The position numbers were made by a program, and so were the translations under genes. Positions 33,439 to 43,194 of a DNA stretch of 64,000 nucleotides are shown piece by piece. The stretch covers positions 930,001 to 994,000 of the forward strand of contig NZ_VTWU01000001.1 in NCBI RefSeq assembly GCF_008727865.1. Reading direction: 5' to 3'. A model generated the notes under the pieces. That model did no database searches, had not been told where the DNA came from, and was given only the letters and a program-made list of their open reading frames with translations. This stretch comes from Hymenobacter busanensis. GTDB lineage: Bacteria; Bacteroidota; Bacteroidia; Cytophagales; Hymenobacteraceae. Every line of letters begins with the position of its first letter. Position 1 is the first letter of the stretch.

Positions 33439-33864
33439 TTGAAGCACTTCTACTCCGTACTCCAGCTTGCCCTTCTAGCCCTTGTGTTGTCCATTTCCGC
33501 CGCGCACGCCCAAGTGGGCATCGGTACCACCACGCCCCGCGCTAGCCTCGAGGTGAATGGCTACACCAAGCTGGGTGCCGACGCCCCGGCCATTAAAGTC
33601 AAGAAACTGACCGCCACCACACCCAACGCGCAAGGGCAGGTAACGGCGGTGGCCCACGGGCTGAACCTAGCCAAAATCATCAGCATCACGGGTTTGGTTG
33701 AAACTCCTTTCGCCTCCTGGGTAACGCTGAATTTTACCACCCAAAGCGGTTTCCAGGTGGGTGTATATGCCGACGCCACCAACGTGAACATCAATACCGC
33801 CCCGAGCAACTCCAGCAGCGTACTCAATCGGCCCGTGCGCCTGCTCATTACTTACGAAGAATAG
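33439..33864 (+). CDS. Small secreted protein with VGIGTTTP motif
   Basis: About 141 residues starting at TTG 33439, which yields a good signal peptide (MKHFYSVLQLALLALVLSISAAHA) followed by QVGIGTTTPRASLEVNG. This QVGIGTxxP opening is typical of secreted Bacteroidota proteins with tail-fibre-like or adhesin-like stalks. The remainder (HGLNLAKIISITGLVETPFASWVTLNFTTQSGFQVGVY) is beta-rich, ending LLITYEE. Function unknown. An upstream in-frame TTG at 33367 would break the signal peptide. Confidence 0.65.
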   Translation: MKHFYSVLQLALLALVLSISAAHAQVGIGTTTPRASLEVNGYTKLGADAPAIKVKKLTATTPNAQGQVTAVAHGLNLAKIISITGLVETPFASWVTLNFTTQSGFQVGVYADATNVNINTAPSNSSSVLNRPVRLLITYEE

Positions 33865-34212
33865 CCTCGGCACCCGAGGATTTCGCGAAAGCTGCGCTGG
33901 CCTAAGCGAAAATGCCTTGCGCTTTGCTGTTGGCCGTTCGAATGTGTTGCAGGCATCTTGAAGCCGGGCACCAGCAGGTAGCACCGGAGCCATTCCACGG
34001 CGGCGTTCTTCGCGAGAGGGAGGCTGCCGTTGCTTCTGTTACCAGATGATTGCCAGTCGAAGATGCCGAAGTTTGAAGCAGGATGATAGTACGGGTTAGT
34101 TTGCTAATTATTTGAGTGAAAAGGCGCTGGTAAAAACTAAAAAAATTAGGAACTTTATGCGTGCGCCGCGCCTTAAAAAATGTTGCGCTCTGCGCCACTT
34201 ACGGTACTTTTG
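33865..34212. other. Intergenic region upstream of parC
   Basis: About 350 bases. GC-rich at first, AT-rich from about 34075 to 34180, ending in a promoter (34183-34212). No coding pattern or RNA gene was recognised. Confidence 0.5.
34183..34212 (+). promoter_or_regulatory. Bacteroidota promoter TTG-N19-TACTTTTG
   Basis: TTG at 34183-34185 and TACTTTTG at 34205-34212 match the TTG/TAnnTTTG consensus with 19-base spacing. The -7 box abuts the ATG at 34213, which would put the transcript start just inside the annotated parC reading frame. Confidence 0.6.
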
Positions 34213-37188
34213 ATGGTAATACGCATTCCCACCCCTGACCAACCCGCACCTCCTGTGGTCAACACCGATTATCCCGCCCCCGACGACACCCCGCGCGACG
34301 AACAGCCGGAGCTGTTCAACGTGGGCGACACTGTAGACTTTGGCGCCTCCGCTGCCGCGGCAGAAACCCCCGACGCCTCGGCTTCGGATGAAAACGCCGA
34401 CGAGGCCGACGGCGAGATGTTGCCCCTCGAAGACGAGGACGACGAGTTGGCCGAAGCCGTGGAAGCCCAGCCCGAAGAAGGCGACTTCACGCCCGGCGAA
34501 ACCATTCACGACATCTCCAGCATTGGGGGCATGTACCAGAACTGGTTTCTGGACTACGCTTCCTACGTGATTCTGGAGCGCGCCGTGCCGGCCATCGAAG
34601 ACGGCCTCAAGCCCGTGCAGCGCCGCATCATGCACGCCATGAAGGAGATGGACGACGGCCGCTTCAACAAAGTGGCCAACGTCATCGGCCAAACGATGCA
34701 GTATCACCCGCACGGCGACGCCTCTATCGGCGACGCCATCGTGAACCTGGGCCAGAAAGACCTGCTCATCGAAACCCAGGGCAACTGGGGCGACGTGCGC
34801 ACCGGCGACGGCGCGGCCGCGCCGCGCTATATCGAAGCGCGCCTCTCCAAGTTTGCCCTCGACGTGGTATTCAACCCCGATACCACCGAATGGCAGGCCA
34901 GCTACGACGGCCGCAAGCGCGAGCCGGTGACGCTACCGGTGAAATTTCCGCTGCTGCTCGCGCAGGGTATCGAAGGCATTGCCGTGGGCTTGAGCACGAA
35001 GATCATGCCCCACAACTTCCGCGAGTTGTGCAAGGCCTCGATTGACGTACTCAAGGGCCGCGACATCGTGCTGTACCCGGACTTTCCGGCCGGCGGCCTC
35101 TGCGACGTGACCAACTACAACGGCGGGTTGCGCGGCTCCAAGCTACGGCTGCGCGCCACCATCGAGAAGGTCGACAAAACCCTGCTGGTGATTCGCGACG
35201 TGCCCTATGGCACCACCACCACCGGTGTGATGGAGAGCATCGTGAAGGCCTCGGAGGCCAACAAGATCAAGATCAAGAAGGTGGTCGACAACACCGCCGC
35301 CGTGGTCGAAATCCAGGTGCACCTGCCCGCCGGTGTGTCGCCCGACCTGACGATGGACGCGCTCTACGCCTTCACCGACTGCGAAATCAGCCTCTCGCCC
35401 AACACCTGCGTCATCATCGACGAGAAGCCGCGCTTTGTGGCCGTGGAGGACATGCTGCGCCTGAGCACCCAGAAAACCCTGCGGCTGCTGGAGCGCGAGC
35501 TGGAGATTCGCCAGGACGAGCTGCAGGAAAAGTGGCACTCCGCGTCGCTGGAGAAGATTTTCATCGAGAACCGCATCTACCGCAAAATCGAGGAGTGCGA
35601 GACGTGGGCTGAGATTCTGGAAACCATCGACGCCGGCCTGAAGAAGTTCGTGCGCATCGACGGCGAAAAGGAGCGGGCTAACGACACGCGCATCGTGCTG
35701 CGCCGCGCCATTACCGAAGACGACCTCACGCGCCTGACGGAAATCCGCATCAAGCGCATTTCCAAGTTCGACGGCTTCAAAGCCGACGAGTACATTCAGA
35801 AGCTGGAAACCGAGCTGGCCGAAGTGGCCGACAACTTGGCCAACCTCACACGCTACGCCATCAACTACTTCGAGGGCCTGCTGAAGAAGTACGGCGCGGG
35901 CAAGGAGCGCAAAACCGAGCTGCGCACCTTCGACGTGGTGACGGCCCAGAAAGTAGCCGTGGCCAACCAGAAGCTCTACGTGAACCGCCAAGACGGTTTC
36001 GTGGGCCACGGCCTGAAGAAGGACGAGTTCGTGTGCGACTGCTCCGACCTCGACGACATCATTGCCATCAAGCGCGACGGCACCTTCGTGGTGACCAAAA
36101 TTGCCGAGAAAACCTTCGTGGGCAAGGATATCCTGCACGTGGGCATCTACAACAAAAACGACGACCGGCTGGTGTACAACATGGTGTACCAGGATGGCCC
36201 CTCGGGCATCAGCTACGGCAAGCGGTTCCTCGTCACGGGCATCACCCGCGACAAGTCGTACGACCTGACCAAGGGCGGCAAAAACTCGAAGGTGCTCTAC
36301 CTGACGGCCAACCCCAACTCCGAGTCGGAGGTGCTGTCGGTGCAACTGTCCGACAAGGCCCCGGCCCGCGTGAAGCAGTTCGACTTCGACTTTGCCGAGC
36401 TGGCCATCAAGGGCAAGGGCTCGATGGGCAACATCGTGACCAAGCAGCCGGTCAAGAAAATCACGCAGAAGTCGCTCGGCGACTCCACCCTCGGCGGCCG
36501 CGAAATTTTCTTCGACGACGTGGTGGGCCGCCTCAACACCGGCGGGCACGGCCGCTTCCTGGGCACCTTCGACACCGACAACACGGTGCTGGTGGTCTAC
36601 AAAGACGGCTCTTACGAGTTGACCGCGCCCGATCCGGCCATTCACTTCGAGGTGCGCAACATTGCCCTGCTGCGCAAGTTCGACCCCGACACGGTCATCA
36701 ACGCGGTATACCTGGAGGGCGAAACGAAAACCTATTTCGTGAAGCGCTTCCGCATCGAAACGAGCACCGTGGCCAAGCGCTTCTCCTTCCTGCCCGAAAC
36801 CAAAGGCACCAGCCTGGCCGTGGTAACCTGCGGCGTGGTGCCCGAAATCGAGGTGAAGGTGCAGAAGGAGAAAAAAGGGGAGAAGCTCACCGAGCGCATT
36901 CACCTGCACGAATTCATCGACGTGAAAGGCTGGAAGGCCATGGGCAACAAGCTCAACTACTTCAAGGTGCTGAGCGTGGAACTGCTCACCGACGAGGGCC
37001 CCGAGCCGGAGCGCAAGGCCCAGGTGAAGAAAAAAGGCCCGGCCACCATTCCCAAAACCGCCAATGGCGCGGCGCCTGCCGAGCCGCTACCCGAGCACGA
37101 GGGCGACGTGGTGATTTCACCCGAAGAAGTGGCCCAGGCGCAGGCCTTGCTTCAGCGCAAGCCCAAGTCGCAGATGACGCTGTTTTAA
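34213..37188 (+). CDS. parC: DNA topoisomerase IV subunit A (GyrA/ParC type)
   Basis: DNA-cleaving subunit partnering ParE. From ATG 34213 it is 991 residues; another ATG lies 11 codons upstream. The first roughly 100 residues are acidic and low-complexity (EDEDDELAEAVEAQPEEG). The breakage-reunion domain starts at SIGGMYQNWFLDYASYVILERAVP, with QYHPHGDASIGDAIV and the catalytic Tyr in AAPRYIEARL. A coiled-coil and beta-pinwheel C-terminal region follows, then a Pro/Ala tail. A promoter -7 box directly before 34213 suggests that translation may begin later, so the start is doubtful. Confidence 0.9.
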   Translation: MVIRIPTPDQPAPPVVNTDYPAPDDTPRDEQPELFNVGDTVDFGASAAAAETPDASASDENADEADGEMLPLEDEDDELAEAVEAQPEEGDFTPGETIHDISSIGGMYQNWFLDYASYVILERAVPAIEDGLKPVQRRIMHAMKEMDDGRFNKVANVIGQTMQYHPHGDASIGDAIVNLGQKDLLIETQGNWGDVRTGDGAAAPRYIEARLSKFALDVVFNPDTTEWQASYDGRKREPVTLPVKFPLLLAQGIEGIAVGLSTKIMPHNFRELCKASIDVLKGRDIVLYPDFPAGGLCDVTNYNGGLRGSKLRLRATIEKVDKTLLVIRDVPYGTTTTGVMESIVKASEANKIKIKKVVDNTAAVVEIQVHLPAGVSPDLTMDALYAFTDCEISLSPNTCVIIDEKPRFVAVEDMLRLSTQKTLRLLERELEIRQDELQEKWHSASLEKIFIENRIYRKIEECETWAEILETIDAGLKKFVRIDGEKERANDTRIVLRRAITEDDLTRLTEIRIKRISKFDGFKADEYIQKLETELAEVADNLANLTRYAINYFEGLLKKYGAGKERKTELRTFDVVTAQKVAVANQKLYVNRQDGFVGHGLKKDEFVCDCSDLDDIIAIKRDGTFVVTKIAEKTFVGKDILHVGIYNKNDDRLVYNMVYQDGPSGISYGKRFLVTGITRDKSYDLTKGGKNSKVLYLTANPNSESEVLSVQLSDKAPARVKQFDFDFAELAIKGKGSMGNIVTKQPVKKITQKSLGDSTLGGREIFFDDVVGRLNTGGHGRFLGTFDTDNTVLVVYKDGSYELTAPDPAIHFEVRNIALLRKFDPDTVINAVYLEGETKTYFVKRFRIETSTVAKRFSFLPETKGTSLAVVTCGVVPEIEVKVQKEKKGEKLTERIHLHEFIDVKGWKAMGNKLNYFKVLSVELLTDEGPEPERKAQVKKKGPATIPKTANGAAPAEPLPEHEGDVVISPEEVAQAQALLQRKPKSQMTLF

Positions 37189-37223
37189 GGCGCGGCTTCA
37201 CCAAAGCCCCCGCACGTCCGATT

Positions 37224-37273
37224 CGGCCCGGTTTCGTTGCCTGCTGCCCGCGCAGTGCAACGAAGCCGGGCCG
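37224..37273 (+). terminator. Hairpin after parC
   Basis: 17-bp stem (37224-37240 with 37257-37273, one wobble) with 16-base loop; only a weak T-rich tail. Confidence 0.6.
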
Positions 37274-37333
37274 CTTGGCGTTTGTATCAGCACGCAGGTT
37301 TTGCGTATCTTTTTGCGTCTTTGGGCTCTGCTT

Positions 37334-38194
37334 ATGTTCCGCTCGCTCCGTTCCTGTGCTGCCACCGTTAGCCGCTTGCTGGTCGGCCTGGCTTTGCTGT
37401 TGGCCCTGGATTGCCGGGCCGACGACGGCGACGAGCCCAAGACCAGAGTGGCCGAAGTCTCGCGCCTGATGGCCGAGGCTCGTGCCCTGCAGAAGCAATA
37501 CCGCGAATCGGCCGCCTTGGCGCGCTACGAGTTGGTGCTGGCCCAGCAACCCCGCTACTACGAAGCCCTGTGGCGGGCCGCCGTGCTCAGCACCAGCATC
37601 GGCATGCGCTACACCGATGAAAGCCGGCGCACGGCCTATTTCACCTCGGCCCGCCAGTACGCCGACCGCGCCTACGCCGTGAATCCCAAAGGCGGTGAGG
37701 CCAACTACGCCGTGGCTTTCACCCTGGCCCAGCGGGCTACGTTGCTCAACGCTCCGCAACGCATTCGGCTCTACAAGGAAATGAAGCCCTATGCATGGAG
37801 GGCCGTGGAGTACAGCCCCAACTTGCCCGACGCCTGGCAGATGCTGGGCCGCTGGCACTACCGCGTGGCGCACTTCAACGTGGTCGAGCGGGCTTATTGC
37901 CGCCTGTTTTTGGGCGGCCGGCCCGCCGGTGCCTCCAATACCCGCGCCATGGAAGCGCTGCGCAAAGCCCACGAACTGGACCCGCGGCGCATCCAGTTTT
38001 GCTACGACCTGGCCCGGGTCTATGCAAATCAGCACCTGACCGATGAAGCCATGCAGGTGCTCGAACAGGCCGCCGCCTTACCCACCGTTACCAGCGAAGA
38101 CCTCGAAACCAACCGCAAGTGCCTGAAGCTGCTGGGCCAAGTGCGTCGCAGTTGCGGGATGAAGGGGGAGGTTTGCGCGGCGGTGCGGCCCTGA
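37334..38194 (+). CDS. TPR-repeat secreted protein
   Basis: 286-residue protein with a signal or anchor (MFRSLRSCAATVSRLLVGLALLLALDCRA). The mature part is all-helical with TPR-like units: SAALARYELVLAQQPRYYEALWRAAVLS, QYADRAYAVNPKGGEANYAVAFTLA, EYSPNLPDAWQMLGRWHYRVAHF and EALRKAHELDPRRIQFCYDLARVYANQ. The overall pattern resembles the RMD/YfgM-like TPR group. LALDC could be a weak lipobox. It probably serves as a protein-interaction scaffold in the periplasm. Confidence 0.75.
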   Translation: MFRSLRSCAATVSRLLVGLALLLALDCRADDGDEPKTRVAEVSRLMAEARALQKQYRESAALARYELVLAQQPRYYEALWRAAVLSTSIGMRYTDESRRTAYFTSARQYADRAYAVNPKGGEANYAVAFTLAQRATLLNAPQRIRLYKEMKPYAWRAVEYSPNLPDAWQMLGRWHYRVAHFNVVERAYCRLFLGGRPAGASNTRAMEALRKAHELDPRRIQFCYDLARVYANQHLTDEAMQVLEQAAALPTVTSEDLETNRKCLKLLGQVRRSCGMKGEVCAAVRP

Positions 38195-38296
38195 ACCTGT
38201 TATGGGATAGGGGCGAGATGAGCTGTCCCCGAAGCTGGTTTATCCGTTGAAAAACGGTAACTTATCCAACGGCAGCACGGTTCACTCAACCGCTGG

Positions 38297-39736
38297 ATGC
38301 CGGGCTTCATGCGGTGCGGTCTAAAGTTATTGGTGGGCTTTGCCGGATGGATGAGCAGCGTGTTGTTTGGGTTTTCGCCCGCTTTTGGGCAATCCAACGC
38401 GGAAGTAGCCGCCGTTCTGCAGCGCGTATTGGTCGCTGATTCCAGCCAAGCCGAACTTCGCCCCGTGCGGCGCTTTTACGCGGCTCTCAACTTTGCCCCC
38501 GCCTGGACAAGCCCTGCGGGCTGGCTACCGCTCTCGGCTGACGCGTTACGGTTGCTCACTCGGGCTCCTGAGTTTGGTCTCTTACCCGCCGAGTACGAGC
38601 TGCCGGCCCTGCTGCACCTCACAGATTCACTGCAGTGCCCCGGGGCTTCGGCCGCTACCCGACTAGTGCAGCGCGTACGATGCGAATTGCTGTTCACCAA
38701 AGCCTTGCTGAACTTGGGGCAGCACCTGCAGAAAGGCCGACTGGCGGAGCAACCCTTCACCACAGGGACTACTGTTCCACCTGACCCTGATGCTGCCAAC
38801 ATGCTGCTTCGGGCTCGTCGTAGTGGATCCGTAGCTGCGTCCCTGCTTGCCTTGCAGCCCACCGGCCGCAGTTACGTTCGGCTGCTTTGGGCGTGGCAGC
38901 ACCTGTTGCGTACCGATACCGCCGCGGCGCGGCGCCTCCGGCCGACAGTCGCCATCAACCTGGAACGGCTGCGGTGGGAGCCGGCCGCCGATTCGCTGTA
39001 CGTGGTGGTCAACATTCCTTCCTACACACTGCAAGTCGTCCGTGGCCCGCAGGTAGTACGCTCCTTTCGGGTGATTGTGGGCGAAACGCCCACGCCGACA
39101 CCGGAGCTCTACAGTCACATTCGGTTTTTTGAAACGTCGCCGGAGTGGCGCGTGCCGCATAGCATTGCGGTGGGCGAGATGCTGCCGCGCCTGCGCCGCA
39201 ACCCCGGCTACTTGGGCGCCAATAACTTTCTGCTCTACGACCGGCAGGGCAAGGTGGTAAACCCGCGCAGCATCAAGTGGCAGACCGTAACGCCCGAAAC
39301 GTTCGTGTATTCCATCCGGCAGATTGCATGCTGCGACAATGCCTTGGGCAACGTAGTATTCCGCTTCCCTAACCCGCACGATATTTTCGTGCACGACACC
39401 CCCACCCGGGAACTGTTCAACAAACGCAGCCGGGCCCTCAGCCACGGCTGTATTCGGCTCGAAAAACCGCTGCAGCTGGCCTCGTTTTTATTGCGGCGCG
39501 ATTACGGCTCCAAAGCACAAAGCCGCATCGACCTGATGTGGGACAGTGTGTACAGCGGCTATGGCAAGTTCTTTCCGCTGCGCAACCCCGTGCCCATTGT
39601 GGTGCGCTACGTCACCTGCGAAGCCGACGGGCCCCAACTGCGCTTGCTGCCCGATGTATACGGTCGCGATGAGGCGCTGCAAAAGCGGTTTTTCGATGTT
39701 CCTACGGCGTCGCCGCTCGTTAGCGTGGGCAATTAG
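38297..39736 (+). CDS. L,D-transpeptidase, YcbB/LdtD-like
   Basis: 479-residue secreted enzyme that makes 3-3 peptidoglycan cross-links or attaches proteins to the wall. A signal or anchor lies in residues 1-31. The N-terminal region (HLQKGRLAEQPF, with LRWEPAADSLYVVVNIPSYTLQVV after it) corresponds to the scaffold domain before the YkuD domain. The catalytic block is FVHDTPTRELFNKRSRALSHGCIRLE with nucleophile Cys385. The GNVVFRFPN and VPHSIAVGEMLPRLRRNPGYL segments are typical of LdtD. ATG 38309 is an alternative start. The downstream lipoprotein gene follows closely. Confidence 0.9.
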   Translation: MPGFMRCGLKLLVGFAGWMSSVLFGFSPAFGQSNAEVAAVLQRVLVADSSQAELRPVRRFYAALNFAPAWTSPAGWLPLSADALRLLTRAPEFGLLPAEYELPALLHLTDSLQCPGASAATRLVQRVRCELLFTKALLNLGQHLQKGRLAEQPFTTGTTVPPDPDAANMLLRARRSGSVAASLLALQPTGRSYVRLLWAWQHLLRTDTAAARRLRPTVAINLERLRWEPAADSLYVVVNIPSYTLQVVRGPQVVRSFRVIVGETPTPTPELYSHIRFFETSPEWRVPHSIAVGEMLPRLRRNPGYLGANNFLLYDRQGKVVNPRSIKWQTVTPETFVYSIRQIACCDNALGNVVFRFPNPHDIFVHDTPTRELFNKRSRALSHGCIRLEKPLQLASFLLRRDYGSKAQSRIDLMWDSVYSGYGKFFPLRNPVPIVVRYVTCEADGPQLRLLPDVYGRDEALQKRFFDVPTASPLVSVGN

Positions 39737-39755
39737 TGTTCTGCACCACTGGTTG

Positions 39756-39763
39756 TACCTTTG
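39756..39763 (+). promoter_or_regulatory. Bacteroidota-type -7 box (TACCTTTG)
   Basis: Exact TAnnTTTG match 23 bases before the GTG at 39787. It excludes the upstream GTG at 39736 as the start for this transcript. Confidence 0.55.
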
Positions 39764-39786
39764 CGTCGGTGTATTTTTCTGCTTCC

Positions 39787-40962
39787 GTGGTTCGTTTTGG
39801 CTTGTTGAGTGTGGTGCTTGGCGGTATGGCGCTGCTGGTGTCCGGTTGCGGCGACGCCCAATCGGCGCACGCCTCGGAAACCATGGTGAACCTGCGAACC
39901 GTGCAGAGCGGCCCCGCCATTCAAGCCGCCGAGCTCAACGGGGCCATTGCCCGGCAGCCGCGCAATGCCGGCTTGTACGCCCGCCGCGCGGCTTACGAAG
40001 TCGAGGCCAACAACTTAACCGAGGCGCTGCGGGACATCAACCGCGCCCTGGAGCTCGACGACGAGGCGCCCGGCGACTACTACCTGATCAAAGCCCGGGC
40101 CCTGCGCGCCCAGGGCCGCTTGCTGGCCGCCATCGATGCCGCCGCGCAGGCCCAGCAACGGGGCTACAACCCGCCCGAACTACACTTGCTGCTGGGCGAA
40201 ACCAACCTCGCTGCCCGCCGCTACCGCACCGCGCTCGACTACCTCGACCGCGTGCTGCGCGACGATGCTGACAACGCCTCCGCATTGTTCTACAAAGGCC
40301 TCGTGTATTCGGCCCTGCGCGACACCGCGCAAGCCCTGGATTTCCTGCGTGCCAGCGTTGTGCGGGCGCCGCGCCAGCCCGAGGCCTTGCATCAGTTGGC
40401 CTATCTGCTGAATGCGAACAACCAACCCCTGGCAGCCGCTCCCTACATCGAGCGTGGGCTGAAAGTAGACCCAACTTACGCGACCCTGTGGTACGACCGC
40501 GGCCGGGTATTCGACCTCAGTGCCCAGCCCGATAGCGCCGCCCGCCAGTACGCCCGCGCCGCTTTCCTCGATTCCACTCTCTACCGCGCCGACTACCGCC
40601 TGGGCATGTTTCGCTACAAAAACAAGCGCTACGCCCAGGCCATCCGTCCGCTCAGCCGCGCCCAGCGCCGCAGTCAGTACTTGCCCGACGTAGGCCTCAT
40701 GCTGGCCGATTGTTACGAGCAAACCGGCCAGAACCAGTTGGCTTGGGTGGCCTACCGGCAGTTGGTCAAGCAGTTTCCCGGCAACCGCCACTACACCTAC
40801 AAAGTCTGGAAGGTAGGCCAGCGGCTGCCCGCGCCCCAACTCGATTCGCTCAAGCTGGTGTACGGTGCGCCCCCCTTGCCGCGCCGCGCGCCGGCCGCCG
40901 TTCGGCCCAGCTTCGAGCCGCTCGAAGCCAAGGCACCTACGCTTCAAACCCTGCCTAAGTAG
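39787..40962 (+). CDS. TPR-repeat lipoprotein
   Basis: 391 residues from GTG 39787, chosen because it begins a clean lipoprotein signal (MVRFGLLSVVLGGMALLVSGC, Cys21) and lies just after a -7 box. About eight TPR units follow, for example NAGLYARRAAYEVEANNLTEALRDINRALELD, ELHLLLGETNLAARRYRTALDYLDRVLRDD and ASALFYKGLVYSALRDTAQALDFLRASVVRAP. The tail is Pro/Ala-rich. Likely a periplasmic scaffold or assembly factor; partners unknown. Confidence 0.82.
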   Translation: MVRFGLLSVVLGGMALLVSGCGDAQSAHASETMVNLRTVQSGPAIQAAELNGAIARQPRNAGLYARRAAYEVEANNLTEALRDINRALELDDEAPGDYYLIKARALRAQGRLLAAIDAAAQAQQRGYNPPELHLLLGETNLAARRYRTALDYLDRVLRDDADNASALFYKGLVYSALRDTAQALDFLRASVVRAPRQPEALHQLAYLLNANNQPLAAAPYIERGLKVDPTYATLWYDRGRVFDLSAQPDSAARQYARAAFLDSTLYRADYRLGMFRYKNKRYAQAIRPLSRAQRRSQYLPDVGLMLADCYEQTGQNQLAWVAYRQLVKQFPGNRHYTYKVWKVGQRLPAPQLDSLKLVYGAPPLPRRAPAAVRPSFEPLEAKAPTLQTLPK

Positions 40963-41058
40963 CCCTGCTGAGGGCAGGTGCCCATTTTACAGTTCGGCGC
41001 GGTTTCCCCGCCCGAAGCTGCTAACTTGCGGGCTACTGCAGTTTTTGCCCTATTTGGT

Positions 41059-43017
41059 ATGATTGACATCACGCTCCCCGATGGCTCCAAGCGCCAGTTC
41101 GAAGCCGGCGTAAGCGGCTACGATGTGGCCGCGAGCATCAGCGAAGGCCTGGCCCGCAACGCCTTGGCCGTGCGCGTCGACGGCGAAGTCCGCGACCTGC
41201 ATCGCCCCATTGACCACTCCGCCGCGCTCGAAATTCTGACGTGGAACGACGACGCGGGCAAGAATACATTCTGGCACTCCTCGGCCCACTTGCTGGCCGA
41301 AGCCCTGGAGGCGCTCTACCCCGGCGTGAAATTCGGCATCGGGCCGCCCATCGAAAACGGCTTCTACTACGACGTCGACTTGGGTGAGGGTCGCAGCATC
41401 AGCCCCGACGGCTTTGCCGCCATCGAGCAGAAAATGCTGGAGCTGGCCAAAAACAAAAGCCGCTACGAGCGTCGCGAGGTGTCGAAAGCCGATGCCATTG
41501 CTTACTTCACCGAGAAGGGCGACCCGTACAAGCTCGACCTGCTCGAAGGCCTGCAGGACGGCAGCATCACGTTCTACCAGCAGGGCAACTTCACCGACCT
41601 CTGCCGCGGCCCGCACATCCCGGACACCTCCACCATCAAGGCGGCCAAGGTGCTGAACGTGGCCGGTGCCTACTGGCGCGGCGACGAGAAGAACAAGCAG
41701 CTCACCCGCATCTACGCCATTACCTTCCCCAAGGACAAGGAACTGAAGGAGTACCTGCACAAGCTGGAGGAAGCGCGCAAGCGCGACCACCGCAAACTTG
41801 GCAAGGAGCTGGAGTTGTTCGCGTTTTCGGAAAAAGTAGGAGCGGGGCTGCCCCTGTGGCTGCCCAAAGGCACGGCCCTGCGCGAGCGGCTGGAGCAGTT
41901 TCTGCGCCGCGCCCAGGTGAAAGCCGGCTACCTGCCGGTAGTCACGCCCCACATCGGTGCCAAGGACTTGTACGTGACGTCAGGTCACTACGAGAAGTAC
42001 GGCGCCGACTCGTTCCAGCCCATCAAGACGCCGAACCCGGGCGAGGAGTTCTTCCTCAAGCCTATGAACTGCCCCCACCACTGCGAGATTTTCAAGACCA
42101 AGCCGCGTTCCTACCGCGACCTGCCTTTGCGCCTCGCAGAGTTTGGCACCGTGTACCGCTACGAGCAGTCGGGCGAACTGCACGGCCTGACGCGCGTGCG
42201 CGGCTTTACCCAGGACGACGCCCACATCTTCTGTCGCCCCGATCAGGTGAAAGAGGAGTTCCTGAAGGTGATTGACATCGTGCTTTATGTACTTCGTGCG
42301 CTGGATTTCCCCGATTTCACCGCCCAGATTTCCCTGCGCGACCCGGAAAACAAAACCAAGTACATCGGCTCCGACGAAAACTGGGAGCGGGCTGAAGCCG
42401 CCATTCAGGAAGCCGCCCAGGAGAAAGGCCTGAAGACCGTTACCGAACTCGGCGAAGCCGCGTTCTACGGTCCCAAGCTCGACTTCATGGTGCGCGACGC
42501 CATCGGCCGCAAGTGGCAGCTCGGCACCATTCAGGTCGACTACAACCTGCCCGAGCGGTTTGAGCTGGAGTACGTGGCCTCCGACAACTCGCGCCAGCGC
42601 CCCGTCATGATTCACCGCGCGCCGTTTGGTTCGTTGGAACGCTTCGTGGCCGTGCTCATCGAGCACTGCGCCGGCAACTTCCCGCTGTGGCTGGCCCCCG
42701 AACAGTTCGTGGTGCTGCCCATTTCGGAGAAGTACCACGACTACGCCCGCCAGGTGCAGGAGCAACTGCAGCAAGCCGACCTGCGCGGCACCGTCGATGA
42801 GCGGGATGAGCGGATCGGCCGCAAAATCCGCGACGCCGAGATGCAAAAAGTGCCCTACCTGCTGGTGGTGGGCGAGAAGGAAGCCGACAACGGCATCGTC
42901 TCGGTGCGCCGCCACGGCGAGGGCGACCTGGGCTCGATGCCCATTGATGCCTTCATCCGCAACTTCCAGGAGCAAGTGGAGGAAATTATGCGCGGCGGAA
43001 CCGTAGCGGCCCATTAG
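41059..43017 (+). CDS. thrS: Threonyl-tRNA synthetase
   Basis: Class II synthetase that charges tRNA-Thr. 652 residues from ATG 41059: TGS domain ([24 protein letters not shown]), editing domain with [16 protein letters not shown] and the C-terminal part of its zinc-like site, class II motif 2 ([27 protein letters not shown]), motif 3 ([11 protein letters not shown]), and the anticodon-binding domain ending with [19 protein letters not shown]. It heads the conserved thrS-infC-rpmI-rplT cluster. No T-box leader is seen upstream, as expected outside Firmicutes. Confidence 0.97.
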   Translation: MIDITLPDGSKRQFEAGVSGYDVAASISEGLARNALAVRVDGEVRDLHRPIDHSAALEILTWNDDAGKNTFWHSSAHLLAEALEALYPGVKFGIGPPIENGFYYDVDLGEGRSISPDGFAAIEQKMLELAKNKSRYERREVSKADAIAYFTEKGDPYKLDLLEGLQDGSITFYQQGNFTDLCRGPHIPDTSTIKAAKVLNVAGAYWRGDEKNKQLTRIYAITFPKDKELKEYLHKLEEARKRDHRKLGKELELFAFSEKVGAGLPLWLPKGTALRERLEQFLRRAQVKAGYLPVVTPHIGAKDLYVTSGHYEKYGADSFQPIKTPNPGEEFFLKPMNCPHHCEIFKTKPRSYRDLPLRLAEFGTVYRYEQSGELHGLTRVRGFTQDDAHIFCRPDQVKEEFLKVIDIVLYVLRALDFPDFTAQISLRDPENKTKYIGSDENWERAEAAIQEAAQEKGLKTVTELGEAAFYGPKLDFMVRDAIGRKWQLGTIQVDYNLPERFELEYVASDNSRQRPVMIHRAPFGSLERFVAVLIEHCAGNFPLWLAPEQFVVLPISEKYHDYARQVQEQLQQADLRGTVDERDERIGRKIRDAEMQKVPYLLVVGEKEADNGIVSVRRHGEGDLGSMPIDAFIRNFQEQVEEIMRGGTVAAH

Positions 43018-43042
43018 CCGTTTAGCAACGTACAAAACAAGC

Positions 43043-43077
43043 TCAGCCCGCCGGAAACCGTGTTTTCGGCGGGCTGA
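43043..43077 (+). terminator. Hairpin between thrS and infC
   Basis: Stem TCAGCCCGCCG (43043-43053) with 43067-43077, then ATTTTG. It separates thrS from infC, so infC probably has its own promoter. Confidence 0.7.
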
Positions 43078-43194
43078 ATTTTGTGGTTCGGGAAAATTGC
43101 CGGATATTCGCCCGCTGAAATAGTTGGCTAGACCTGATTGTCAGGAGCTTTCGGCTGTTCGCCCAACCAAGTTTCACCTTAAACACCTCGTCTT

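Noticed and set aside
35143-36909. 588-codon open frame opposite parC
   Set aside because: Antisense shadow produced by third-position GC bias.
40978-41058. Earlier start for thrS
   Set aside because: The TGS domain begins exactly at ATG 41059; the extension is not conserved-looking.
41000-41058. T-box or other riboswitch upstream of thrS
   Set aside because: Too short a space and no T-box elements; these are not expected in Bacteroidota.
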